DNA from: an uncultured Rubrobacteraceae bacterium
GTDB taxonomy: Bacteria > Actinomycetota > Rubrobacteria > Rubrobacterales > Rubrobacteraceae
Assembly (NCBI GenBank): GCA_902806085.1
Contig: CADCVH010000065.1
Location: 1 to 32,297 of the forward strand
Direction: 5' to 3'
Length of the DNA: 32,297 nt
A program made the position numbers and the translations under genes. Positions 1-6,785 of the stretch are shown one piece after another (the first letter of the stretch is position 1; every line of letters starts with the position of its first letter). Under the pieces are notes generated by a model. The model saw nothing but the letters and a program-made list of their open reading frames with translations, searched no databases and was not told the DNA's origin.

Positions 1-152
1 TCCTTATCGGGATCATAGGCTCCATGGCCGACCAGTACATCGGCGTGCGGTGGACGTCCATCGTGATCTTCGCCGTCCTGATCCTGGTCCTCGTCTTCAG
101 GCCGCGCGGCCTGCTCGGCGACCGCTCCGCGGTGCAGGGCGGGGGCGAGTAG
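1..152 (+). CDS. livH: Branched-chain amino acid ABC transporter permease LivH, C-terminal end (5' truncated by window)
   Basis: Frame 3 is open from the window edge to a TAG at 150-152. It encodes about 49 residues: a last transmembrane segment rich in I, L and V, then FRPRGLLG and a short polar tail. That ending is typical of LivH-type permeases of the HAAT family. It lies one base before livM, and livG and livF follow, which supports the assignment. LivH pairs with LivM to form the membrane channel. The rest of the gene, and probably the substrate-binding protein LivK, are outside the window to the left. Confidence 0.85.
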   Translation, partial: LIGIIGSMADQYIGVRWTSIVIFAVLILVLVFRPRGLLGDRSAVQGGGE

Positions 153-153
153 C

Positions 154-1320
154 TTGGCCCGCTACAGGAAATACCTGCTGCCGGCGGTGCTTATCCTGCT
201 AGCCGTCCTGCTCCCCTTTATAGACGCCGCGCTCGGCACGGACGCGCTGTTTACCGCGATCACGATCGCCATCTTCGTGATGCTGGCCCTGGGCCTGAAC
301 ATCGTGGTCGGCTTCGCGGGCCTTCTCGACCTCGGCTTCGTGGCGTTCTACGCGCTCGGGGCCTACGTGATCGGGTGGTTCGCCTCCAGCCACTTCAACG
401 GGGTGAGCTTCTCCTTCGGCTCGACGGCGACGTCTTTAAGCGGCGGGGCGCTGCCAGGGATACACGTCTCGTTCTGGGTATTACTCTTGCTTGCGGGGGC
501 CTTCTCCGCGCTCTGCGGCATGATCATCGGCTTCCCGACCCTGCGGCTGCGGGGGGACTACCTCGCCATAGTGACGCTCGGGTTCGGCGAGATCATCCCC
601 CGGTTCTTCCAGAACGGGGACGACCTCGGCGGCTTCAACCTCACGAACGGCACCATAGGCATCAAGGCCATAGACTCGCCCGGCTTCCCCTTCTTGCCTG
701 ACTCGCTCGACACGTGGCAGCGGTTCAGCACGCTCGATCTGAACCCCTGGTACTACACGATCCTCGCGATGGTCCTCGTCACGGTCTACGTCAACGTGCG
801 CCTGCAGAACTCCAGGCTCGGGCGCGCCTGGATCTCGGTGCGCGAGGATGAGACGGCCGCCGCGGCCATGGGCATAAACCCCGTGACGACGAAGCTGTGG
901 GCCTACGCCCTCGGCGCGCTCTTCGGCGGCTTCGCCGGCGCCTTCTACGGGGCGTTCATCAAGAACATCTTCCCCGACGCGTTCTCGTTCAACATCTCCA
1001 TACTGATACTTTGCATGGTCGTCCTCGGGGGGATGGGGAACATCTACGGGGTGATCCTGGGCGCCATCGTGCTTCAGGGCATCAACTTCTACGCCCTGCC
1101 GCAACTGAGCACCGTCGTGCACGGCATCGGCGACGCGATAGGCAGCGCCGCCATGAGCAACGTGGACCTTGCCCGCTACAACTTCTTTATCTTCGGCGTG
1201 GTCCTCGTGCTGATGATGCTGCTCCGCCCCGAGGGCATCATCCCGAACCGCCAGCGCCAGGAGGAGCTGCGCGACGACGACCCCGGCACCGGCGACGCGA
1301 TGGGGGGCGCCCGTGCCTGA
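154..1320 (+). CDS. livM: Branched-chain amino acid ABC transporter permease LivM
   Basis: The 388-residue polytopic membrane protein is the second permease of a HAAT-type ABC importer for Leu/Ile/Val or related substrates. Hydrophobic segments run through most of the chain. LTLGFGEIIPRFFQN near residue 145 and GGMGNIYGVILGA near residue 290 match conserved LivM blocks, including the EAA-like loop that contacts the ATPases. The C-terminus LLRPEGIIPNRQR is also typical. The start is a TTG at 154, one base after the livH stop, so translation is probably coupled. The end overlaps livG by 8 bp. The length is slightly above the usual 300-360 because of an extra loop around residues 80-105. Confidence 0.93.
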   Translation: MARYRKYLLPAVLILLAVLLPFIDAALGTDALFTAITIAIFVMLALGLNIVVGFAGLLDLGFVAFYALGAYVIGWFASSHFNGVSFSFGSTATSLSGGALPGIHVSFWVLLLLAGAFSALCGMIIGFPTLRLRGDYLAIVTLGFGEIIPRFFQNGDDLGGFNLTNGTIGIKAIDSPGFPFLPDSLDTWQRFSTLDLNPWYYTILAMVLVTVYVNVRLQNSRLGRAWISVREDETAAAAMGINPVTTKLWAYALGALFGGFAGAFYGAFIKNIFPDAFSFNISILILCMVVLGGMGNIYGVILGAIVLQGINFYALPQLSTVVHGIGDAIGSAAMSNVDLARYNFFIFGVVLVLMMLLRPEGIIPNRQRQEELRDDDPGTGDAMGGARA

Positions 1321-2107
1321 AGGGAACGGTGCGAACGAGACGCGCTTGCTGGAGGCGCGCGGCATAACGAAGGTGTTCGGCGGCCTCGTCGCCGTGAACT
1401 CCGTGGACTTCGACATCCCGGAGCGGTCCATAGTCAGCCTTATCGGGCCGAACGGCGCCGGCAAGACGACGTTCTTCAACATGGTCAGCGGCCTCTTCGA
1501 GCCGAGTTCGGGGGCCTTCGTCTTCAAAGACAAAAACATCACGCGCCTGAAGCCCCACCAGCGGGCGCAGATGGGGATCGGGCGCACCTTCCAGAACATC
1601 CGGCTCTTCGGTACGATGAGCGCGGTGGACAACGTGCTCTCCGGGATGCACACGCGCCTGAAGAGCTCGATCCTCGGCGCCATCTTGCGCACCCCGGGCA
1701 CCCGCCGCGAGGAGAAGGAGTCAGCCGAGCGGGCGGGCGACCTGCTCGACTTCGTCGGCATCAGCAACCGGCAGACCTTCGCGAAGAACCTCTCCTACGG
1801 GGACCAGCGGAGGCTCGAGATAGCGCGGGCTCTCGCTTCGGAGCCTACCCTCCTCCTGCTCGACGAGCCGACGGCGGGGATGAACCCGCAGGAGACGGCG
1901 CGGCTGACGGACCTTATCCGTAGGCTTCGGGAGGAGCGGGGGATCTCCATCCTCCTCATCGAGCACGAGATGCGCGTGGTCATGAGCATCTCGGACAGGG
2001 TGACGGTGCTCGACCACGGGGAGAAGATCTCGGAGGGGTTGCCCGCCGAGGTGCGTCAGGACCCGAGGGTGATCGAGGCCTACCTCGGCACGGCGAAGAC
2101 GGGTTAG
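1313..2107 (+). CDS. livG: Branched-chain amino acid ABC transporter ATP-binding protein LivG
   Basis: This 264-residue ATPase is one of two nucleotide-binding subunits that power LivHM import. Walker A is GPNGAGKTT at 45-53, the signature LSYGDQ is at 160-165, Walker B LLLLDEP is at 180-186, and the switch histidine lies in LLIEHEM. The long insert between Walker A and the signature, including GIGRTFQNIRLF, is characteristic of LivG. The start is GTG at 1313, inside the end of livM, which implies translational coupling. livF begins 9 bp after the stop. Confidence 0.95.
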   Translation: MPEGNGANETRLLEARGITKVFGGLVAVNSVDFDIPERSIVSLIGPNGAGKTTFFNMVSGLFEPSSGAFVFKDKNITRLKPHQRAQMGIGRTFQNIRLFGTMSAVDNVLSGMHTRLKSSILGAILRTPGTRREEKESAERAGDLLDFVGISNRQTFAKNLSYGDQRRLEIARALASEPTLLLLDEPTAGMNPQETARLTDLIRRLREERGISILLIEHEMRVVMSISDRVTVLDHGEKISEGLPAEVRQDPRVIEAYLGTAKTG

Positions 2108-2116
2108 GGCGAAGCT

Positions 2117-2830
2117 ATGGCGCTCCTAGAGGTCCGCGACATGCACAGCTACTACGGGAGCATCCACGCCCTGCGCGGCGTCTCCCTGACGGTCGAAGAG
2201 GGCGAGGTCGTCACCCTGATCGGCTCCAACGGCGCGGGCAAGACGACGACGCTGCGCTCCATAAACGGCGTCCTGCCGGCCCGGCAGGGGAAGGTGATCT
2301 TCGACGGAGAGGAGATCCAGGGGGTGCCAGCCCACGGCATGATAGAGAAGGGCATCGCCCAGAGCCCCGAGGGGCGCAAGATCTTCTCCCGCATGACGGT
2401 CCGCGAGAACCTGGAGATGGGCGCCTACCACCGCAACGACCGCGACGGCATCCGCCGGGACATGGACCGCGTCTTCGAGCTCTTCCCCCGCCTGCAAGAG
2501 CGCATCAAGCAGGAGGCCGGCACGATGAGCGGCGGCGAGCAGCAGATGCTCGCCATAGGCCGCGCCCTGATGAGCAGCCCGAAACTTCTCCTCCTGGACG
2601 AGCCCTCGATGGGCCTCGCTCCCGTGCTCGTGGAGCGCATCTTCGACATCATCAAGGAGATCAACCAGCAGGGCACGACGATCCTGCTCGTCGAGCAGAA
2701 CGCGAACGTCGCCCTGGAGATCGCCACCCGCGGCTACGTCCTGGAATCCGGCTCCATCGTCAACGCCGCCCCCGCCGAGAAACTGCGCCAAGACCCGAAG
2801 GTCCGCGAGGCGTACCTCGGTGAGATCTAA
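2117..2830 (+). CDS. livF: Branched-chain amino acid ABC transporter ATP-binding protein LivF
   Basis: This 237-residue ATPase is the LivG partner. Walker A GSNGAGKTT is at 36-44, signature MSGGEQ at 137-142 and Walker B LLLLDEP at 157-163, followed by SMGLAPVLVERIF. The Q-loop block QSPEGRKIFSRMTVRENLEMGA is LivF-specific, as is the EQNA switch region. The start is ATG 2117, nine bases after livG. It is the last gene of the liv operon. No strong intrinsic terminator follows; only a weak 5-bp hairpin is seen near 2832-2848. Confidence 0.95.
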   Translation: MALLEVRDMHSYYGSIHALRGVSLTVEEGEVVTLIGSNGAGKTTTLRSINGVLPARQGKVIFDGEEIQGVPAHGMIEKGIAQSPEGRKIFSRMTVRENLEMGAYHRNDRDGIRRDMDRVFELFPRLQERIKQEAGTMSGGEQQMLAIGRALMSSPKLLLLDEPSMGLAPVLVERIFDIIKEINQQGTTILLVEQNANVALEIATRGYVLESGSIVNAAPAEKLRQDPKVREAYLGEI

Positions 2831-2851
2831 CGGCTTTCTCCACAAGCCAAG

Positions 2852-2880
2852 TAGACTTTGTCGGGCCGAAAGCGTATAGT
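2852..2880 (+). promoter_or_regulatory. Predicted sigma70-type promoter downstream of livF
   Basis: TAGACT (2852-2857), a 17-bp spacer and TATAGT (2875-2880) form a plausible promoter. The expected transcription start, about 2886-2888, coincides with the GTG at 2887. The transcript would carry a roughly 217-nt leader ahead of the gene at 3104. Confidence 0.45.
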
Positions 2881-2886
2881 GGAAGC

Positions 2887-3078
2887 GTGTTCGGCATCCG
2901 GTCATTCGCCCTATCCCCGCCTTCGTTCTACGCGCCGTCCCACAGGTACAGGCGCCTGGCGTTCGGCTCTTACGGTTTCGGACACACGAACATGAGGCAG
3001 CCCGGTGACCTGCGCGGCACCGTTATCGGGCGTAAGGGAAGGTACCGGGTTCTCCATGCAAGAGGAGGTGACGCCTAG
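2887..3078 (+). CDS. Possible 63-residue leader ORF or non-coding 5' leader
   Basis: A GTG-started ORF of 63 residues sits in the 273-bp gap between livF and the gene at 3104. Its only support is position: the GTG lies where transcription from the predicted promoter should begin, so it could be read as a leaderless ORF. The protein has no recognisable domain, is basic and aromatic, and looks like translated leader. The DNA holds inverted repeats that suggest structure: GCCCG 3000-3004 with CGGGC 3027-3031, and alternatively CGGTG 3003-3007 with CACCG 3018-3022. The stop overlaps a second copy of the Shine-Dalgarno string used by the next gene. Non-coding leader is at least as likely. Confidence 0.2.
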   Translation: MFGIRSFALSPPSFYAPSHRYRRLAFGSYGFGHTNMRQPGDLRGTVIGRKGRYRVLHARGGDA

Positions 3079-3103
3079 AGAACAGAACCCAGAGAGGTGA
3101 CGC

Positions 3104-3556
3104 ATGACGATCGACCTTCGGGCTGGCCTGCAAGAGGCCGCCCAGAGAATCTCCCCCGTCCATCCGGACTACCAGAACCTACCGATAGAACAGGGCTTCG
3201 ACTGGCCCGCCCTCACCGACAGCCCCTTCGACCGGCTCTACCTGGTCGTCTTCCGCTCCGTACGCCGCCCCGACGCCGACCTCGACATGCTCCGCTGGTT
3301 CGACGACCTCGCCTACGCCGAGGCCCTGGGCTCCGGTGGCCTCCTCCGCTACTTCAAGGGCGATGCCGACGGGCGGGGACACTGCCTCTCTTTCTGCCTG
3401 TGGGAGAGCCGGGAGGCGGCCGTAAGGGCCGCAGGCGGCAAGAAACACGAGCAGGCGGCGGGCATCACGGCCAGGATGTACGTCTCCTACGATCTGGAGC
3501 GCTACGAGTTGACGGCCGGGGAGGCTGGCGGCAAGCCAGCCTTTCGTCGCCTCTAG
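3104..3556 (+). CDS. Uncharacterised 150-residue protein, possible dimeric alpha/beta-barrel fold
   Basis: I do not recognise a named family. The start ATG 3104 has a strong ribosome site, GAGGTGA at 3094-3100. No signal peptide or membrane segment is visible, so the protein should be cytoplasmic. The central part, LYLVVFRSVRR followed later by LLRYFKGDADGRGHCLSFCLWESREAAVRAA, alternates short strands with an amphipathic helix, as in small ferredoxin-like (ABM-type) proteins. The C-terminal ARMYVSYDLERYEL would supply a final strand. The fold is a pattern-based guess. Expression probably comes from the promoter at 2852-2880, and a GC-rich hairpin follows the stop. Confidence 0.7.
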   Translation: MTIDLRAGLQEAAQRISPVHPDYQNLPIEQGFDWPALTDSPFDRLYLVVFRSVRRPDADLDMLRWFDDLAYAEALGSGGLLRYFKGDADGRGHCLSFCLWESREAAVRAAGGKKHEQAAGITARMYVSYDLERYELTAGEAGGKPAFRRL

Positions 3557-3573
3557 ACGCCTTCCCCACTTTC

Positions 3574-3597
3574 GGGCCCGGGTTGCCGTCCGGGCCC
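3574..3597 (+). terminator. GC-rich hairpin after the 3104 gene
   Basis: GGGCCCGG (3574-3581) pairs with CCGGGCCC (3590-3597) around an 8-nt loop, 18 bp after the stop. There is no immediate T-run, so it is a weak intrinsic terminator or a transcript-end stem. Confidence 0.45.
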
Positions 3598-3697
3598 CGG
3601 TTGAACCTTTCCCCGTCCTCCCGGATATACAAGGCAGGGGCCCCATCGCGGAACCTACCGGAGAGGAAACGGATGGGGGAGCGGAGGGCGGTAGAGA

Positions 3698-4156
3698 GTG
3701 GCTCAAGGGGGTGACGTCGGCGGCCTGGAGCCGTTGGTGAGGGCGCACTACGCGCGGTGCGTGCGGGCTGCGTACCCTATCCTGCGCGACCGGGAAGCCG
3801 CAGAAGACACGGTTCAGGGCGCGTTCGCGCGGATACCCATTGGGATCAAGACGTTTGACGAGGCGCGGCCGTTCGGGCCGCGGTTCTCGAAGATGGTGGT
3901 CAACGACGCCGTGAAGGCCGCCTCCAAGCGCGAACGGACGGTCTCCCATTACCAGGGGGACGCCGAAGAGTTGATCTCGCGGATGGCCGACCCGGCGCGG
4001 GGCCCCCAAGAGGAGGCCGAAGATTCGGAGACGCGCCGGAGGGTGTGGCGCGCCCTGGAGCAGTTGCCGCCGGCCCAAGGGGCCGCGATCGTGCAGCGCT
4101 ACTACCTCGGCATCACGCTGCGCCGGGCATATTTTTGTGTCCGAGACCCGGTTTGA
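3698..4156 (+). CDS. ECF-type RNA polymerase sigma factor, truncated within region 4
   Basis: The 152-residue product has an intact-looking sigma region 2 (about residues 9-75): LEPLVRAHYARCVRAAYPILRDREAAEDTVQGAF, then FGPRFSKMVVNDAVKAASKRER. The linker is acidic. Region 4 begins properly with RRRVWRALEQLPPAQGAAIVQRYYLG at 113-138, then breaks off into RRAYFCVRDPV and a TGA. The helix-turn-helix that would bind the -35 element is therefore missing. The break point lies only about 50 bp before the polA start codon, which suggests a deletion joined decayed sigma-factor DNA to the polA promoter. The start is taken as GTG 3698 after a purine-rich stretch. It is probably a pseudogene, although a region-2-only protein cannot be excluded. 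Confidence 0.65.
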   Translation: MAQGGDVGGLEPLVRAHYARCVRAAYPILRDREAAEDTVQGAFARIPIGIKTFDEARPFGPRFSKMVVNDAVKAASKRERTVSHYQGDAEELISRMADPARGPQEEAEDSETRRRVWRALEQLPPAQGAAIVQRYYLGITLRRAYFCVRDPV

Positions 4157-4172
4157 TGGCGGCGTTCTCCGG

Positions 4173-4178
4173 TATAAT
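4173..4178 (+). promoter_or_regulatory. -10 element of a predicted leaderless polA promoter
   Basis: A perfect TATAAT is followed by only 8 nt before the polA ATG at 4187. Initiation about 7 nt downstream of the hexamer would give an mRNA with essentially no 5' leader. No ribosome-binding site precedes the ATG. A -35 match is poor; TTGATG at 4153-4158 is spaced only 14 bp away. Confidence 0.65.
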
Positions 4179-4186
4179 CTTCCCGA

Positions 4187-6688
4187 ATGCGCGTCTACCT
4201 CATCGACGGATTCTCCCTGCTCTACCGGGCGTTCTACGCGCTGCCGCAAAGCATCTCCACGAGCGGCGGGCTTCCCACGAACGCGCTGTACGGCTTCACC
4301 AGCATGATCCTCAAGCTCCTCGAGGCCGACGAACAGGTCGGCCTCGGCGTGGTCTGGGACAGCGGCAAGCCGGCGTTCAGGATGGAGGTCTTTCCCGAGT
4401 ACAAGGCCCAGCGCTCCGCGATGCCAGAAGAGCTCAAGGTCCAGCTCGACCACCTAGACGAGATCCTGGCGGCCATGAACATCCCCGCCGTGAGGGCGGA
4501 GGGCTTCGAGGCCGACGACGCCCTGGCGACGATGTCCCGCCAGATCCCGGACGACACGGAGCTGTTCATCGTCACCGGCGACCAGGACGCGATGCAACTG
4601 GTGGACGGCAACGTGAAGGTGCTCCGCACGACGCGCGGCGTCTCCGAGACCAAGACGTACGGGCGCGAGGAGGTGATCGAGGAGTACGGGGTGACGCCGG
4701 AGCAGATCCCGGACTACAAGGCACTCATCGGCGACCCTTCGGACAACATCCCCGGCGTCCGCGGCATCGGCCCTAAGGGCGCCTCGAACCTCCTGCAGCG
4801 CTTCGGCACGGTCGCGGAGATCTACGATAACCTGGACGCCATCTCCGCCAAGGGCACGCGCAAGAAGCTCGAAGAGGGCCGCGAGAGCGCCTTCATGTCC
4901 CTGGAGCTCGCCCGGATGCGTTTCGACGCGCCGGTCCGGTTCGATCCGGAGGCGCTTCTGTTCGAGGGCGTCTCCCCGGAGAGCCACGACGTCGTCCTGC
5001 GCCGCTACGAGTTTCGCAGCCTGCAACCGCGCTTCGCGGTCCTTCCCGTGGTCGGCGGCGAGGCGCCCCCGCCCCCGGAGCGGCTTGAGGTAAGCGTCTC
5101 CGAAGAGCCCGTCGAGCTGTCTTTCGAGCCGGTCGCGGCGGCGCCGGTGGGGGAGGGAGGGCGCTGGTGCGTGGCCGTCTCCGAGGAGGAGGTGCGGCTC
5201 GTGGACGGGGTGCCCGACGTTCCTTTGAAGGTCCACGACGCGAAGAAGCTCGGGGTGCGGGGGGCGGGGTTCGACACGTTCCTGGCGGCTTACCTCATCA
5301 AGCCGGGTCTCGGGAGCTACGAGCTTGAGGCGTTGGCCGGGGAGCGTGGGCTGGCCGAGGTCGAGGTGGGCCACCAGGACCGGGAGGTCGAGGCGGCGGC
5401 GCGGAGGGCGGCTTTGATCTTCGCGCTCTCGCCCCGGCTTCAGTCCGAGCTCGAGGAGATGGGGCTCGCCCGGCTCTACTACGACGTCGAGCTGCCCCTG
5501 GCGGACGTGCTCGGGGAGACCGAGGACACAGGTATGCCCGTGGACAGCGACACCCTCGAAGAGATCGGGGAGGACCTCGTGGGGCGGATAAGCGACCTCG
5601 AATCTCGCATCTACGAGGAAGTCGGCCACGAGTTCAACATCGGCTCGCCGAAGCAACTTGGCGAGATCCTCTTCGAGGAGATGTCCATACCGCCGATCCG
5701 CAAGACGAAGACCGGCTACTCCACCGACGCGAAGGTGCTCGAGCAGTTGCGCCTGCAGGGCCACACCATAGCCGAGCTTATAGTCGAGTACCGCGAGTAC
5801 GCGAAGCTAAAGGGCACCTACATAGACGGGCTGCGCGACCTCATAACCGAAGACGGCCGCATCCACACCACGCTCAACCAGACCACGACCGCCACGGGCC
5901 GCATCTCCAGCGACAAGCCGAACCTCCAGAACATCCCGATCCGTACCGAGACCGGCGCCCGGATCCGGGACGCGTTCACCGCCTCGCCGGGCCGCCGCCT
6001 CGTCATCGCCGACTACTCCCAGATAGAGCTCAGGATCCTTGCCCACATGACCGGCGAGCCGTCGCTTGTGGAGTCGTTCGAGAACGGCGAGGACATCCAC
6101 ACCCGCACGGCCTCCGAGGTCTTCGACACGCGGATGGAGAGCGTGACGCCGGAGCTCAGGCGGCGGGCTAAGATGGTCAACTTCGGCATCCTGTACGGGA
6201 TCTCCGGTTTCGGGCTGGCGACCCGGCTCGGGAACGTGCACCCGGCCGAAGCCGAGCGGTACATCAAGCGGTACTTCGACCGGTATCCGCGGGTGACGGA
6301 GTTTATGCGGGAGACGCTTGAGGAGGCGGAGGAGCTCGGGTACTCGACGACGCTCTTCGGGCGCAGAAGGTACGTGCCGGAGCTCAGGAACCCGAACAAG
6401 AACGTCAAGAAGCTCGGGGAGAGGATCGCCTTCAACGCCAGGGTCCAGGGGACGGCCGCCGATATTATGAAGGTCGCGATGGTGGACCTTCATGCGCGGC
6501 TGCGCTCCTTTGGCGCGGAGATGATCATGCAGGTCCACGACGAGCTGGTCTTCGACGTGGACCGGGGCCAGGAGGAGGTGGTCGCGGCATTGGCCATCGA
6601 CCGGATGGTCGCCGCCTACGACCTGCATCCGCCGCTCGAGGTGGAGGCGAAGGTCGGGGAGAGGTGGGGTAGGGTGAAACCTCTCTGA
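4187..6688 (+). CDS. polA: DNA polymerase I
   Basis: The 833-residue family A polymerase fills gaps after excision repair and removes RNA primers. The N-terminal 5'-nuclease domain (about 1-290) has LIDGFSLLYRAFYALP, ADDALAT, VTGDQDAMQLV and GDPSDNIPGVRGIGPKGA. The polymerase domain has motif A DYSQIELR at 609-616, motif B RRRAK with F666 and Y670, and motif C VHDE at 783-786. The middle domain (about 310-420) keeps the 3'-5' exonuclease outline (HDAKKL, FDTFLAAYLIKPG) but lacks the first DxE carboxylate motif, so proofreading is probably absent, as in Taq polymerase, which has almost the same length. F666 predicts normal discrimination against dideoxynucleotides. The ATG at 4187 appears to be leaderless. 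Confidence 0.97.
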   Translation: MRVYLIDGFSLLYRAFYALPQSISTSGGLPTNALYGFTSMILKLLEADEQVGLGVVWDSGKPAFRMEVFPEYKAQRSAMPEELKVQLDHLDEILAAMNIPAVRAEGFEADDALATMSRQIPDDTELFIVTGDQDAMQLVDGNVKVLRTTRGVSETKTYGREEVIEEYGVTPEQIPDYKALIGDPSDNIPGVRGIGPKGASNLLQRFGTVAEIYDNLDAISAKGTRKKLEEGRESAFMSLELARMRFDAPVRFDPEALLFEGVSPESHDVVLRRYEFRSLQPRFAVLPVVGGEAPPPPERLEVSVSEEPVELSFEPVAAAPVGEGGRWCVAVSEEEVRLVDGVPDVPLKVHDAKKLGVRGAGFDTFLAAYLIKPGLGSYELEALAGERGLAEVEVGHQDREVEAAARRAALIFALSPRLQSELEEMGLARLYYDVELPLADVLGETEDTGMPVDSDTLEEIGEDLVGRISDLESRIYEEVGHEFNIGSPKQLGEILFEEMSIPPIRKTKTGYSTDAKVLEQLRLQGHTIAELIVEYREYAKLKGTYIDGLRDLITEDGRIHTTLNQTTTATGRISSDKPNLQNIPIRTETGARIRDAFTASPGRRLVIADYSQIELRILAHMTGEPSLVESFENGEDIHTRTASEVFDTRMESVTPELRRRAKMVNFGILYGISGFGLATRLGNVHPAEAERYIKRYFDRYPRVTEFMRETLEEAEELGYSTTLFGRRRYVPELRNPNKNVKKLGERIAFNARVQGTAADIMKVAMVDLHARLRSFGAEMIMQVHDELVFDVDRGQEEVVAALAIDRMVAAYDLHPPLEVEAKVGERWGRVKPL

Positions 6689-6735
6689 GATACGGTAAAC
6701 TTACTAAGATTTCGCAACGATCCGGTAACGGTTCT

Positions 6736-6744
6736 TGTTATAAT
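6736..6744 (+). promoter_or_regulatory. Extended -10 promoter of rpsA
   Basis: TGTTATAAT contains a perfect TATAAT (6739-6744) with the TGn extension. The surrounding 6686-6780 segment is the most AT-rich gap in this part of the window. Transcription would start near 6751, giving a leader of about 35 nt that contains the ribosome site AAGGAAG (6768-6774). Confidence 0.7.
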
Positions 6745-6785
6745 CCCTGTTCGGCAAGCTAGGCAAAAAGGAAGCAACCGGTTAG

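Noticed and set aside
481-1767. Long minus-strand open frames opposite livM, polA, uvrB, uvrA, uvrC and others
   Set aside because: They lie opposite strongly supported genes, have compositions rich in R, A, H, D and G typical of antisense reading in high-GC DNA, and show no domain.
2887-2902. 16-mer shared with 14480-14495 (GTGTTCGGC.TCCGGT)
   Set aside because: A single shared short string without extended similarity; expected occasionally by chance in this composition.
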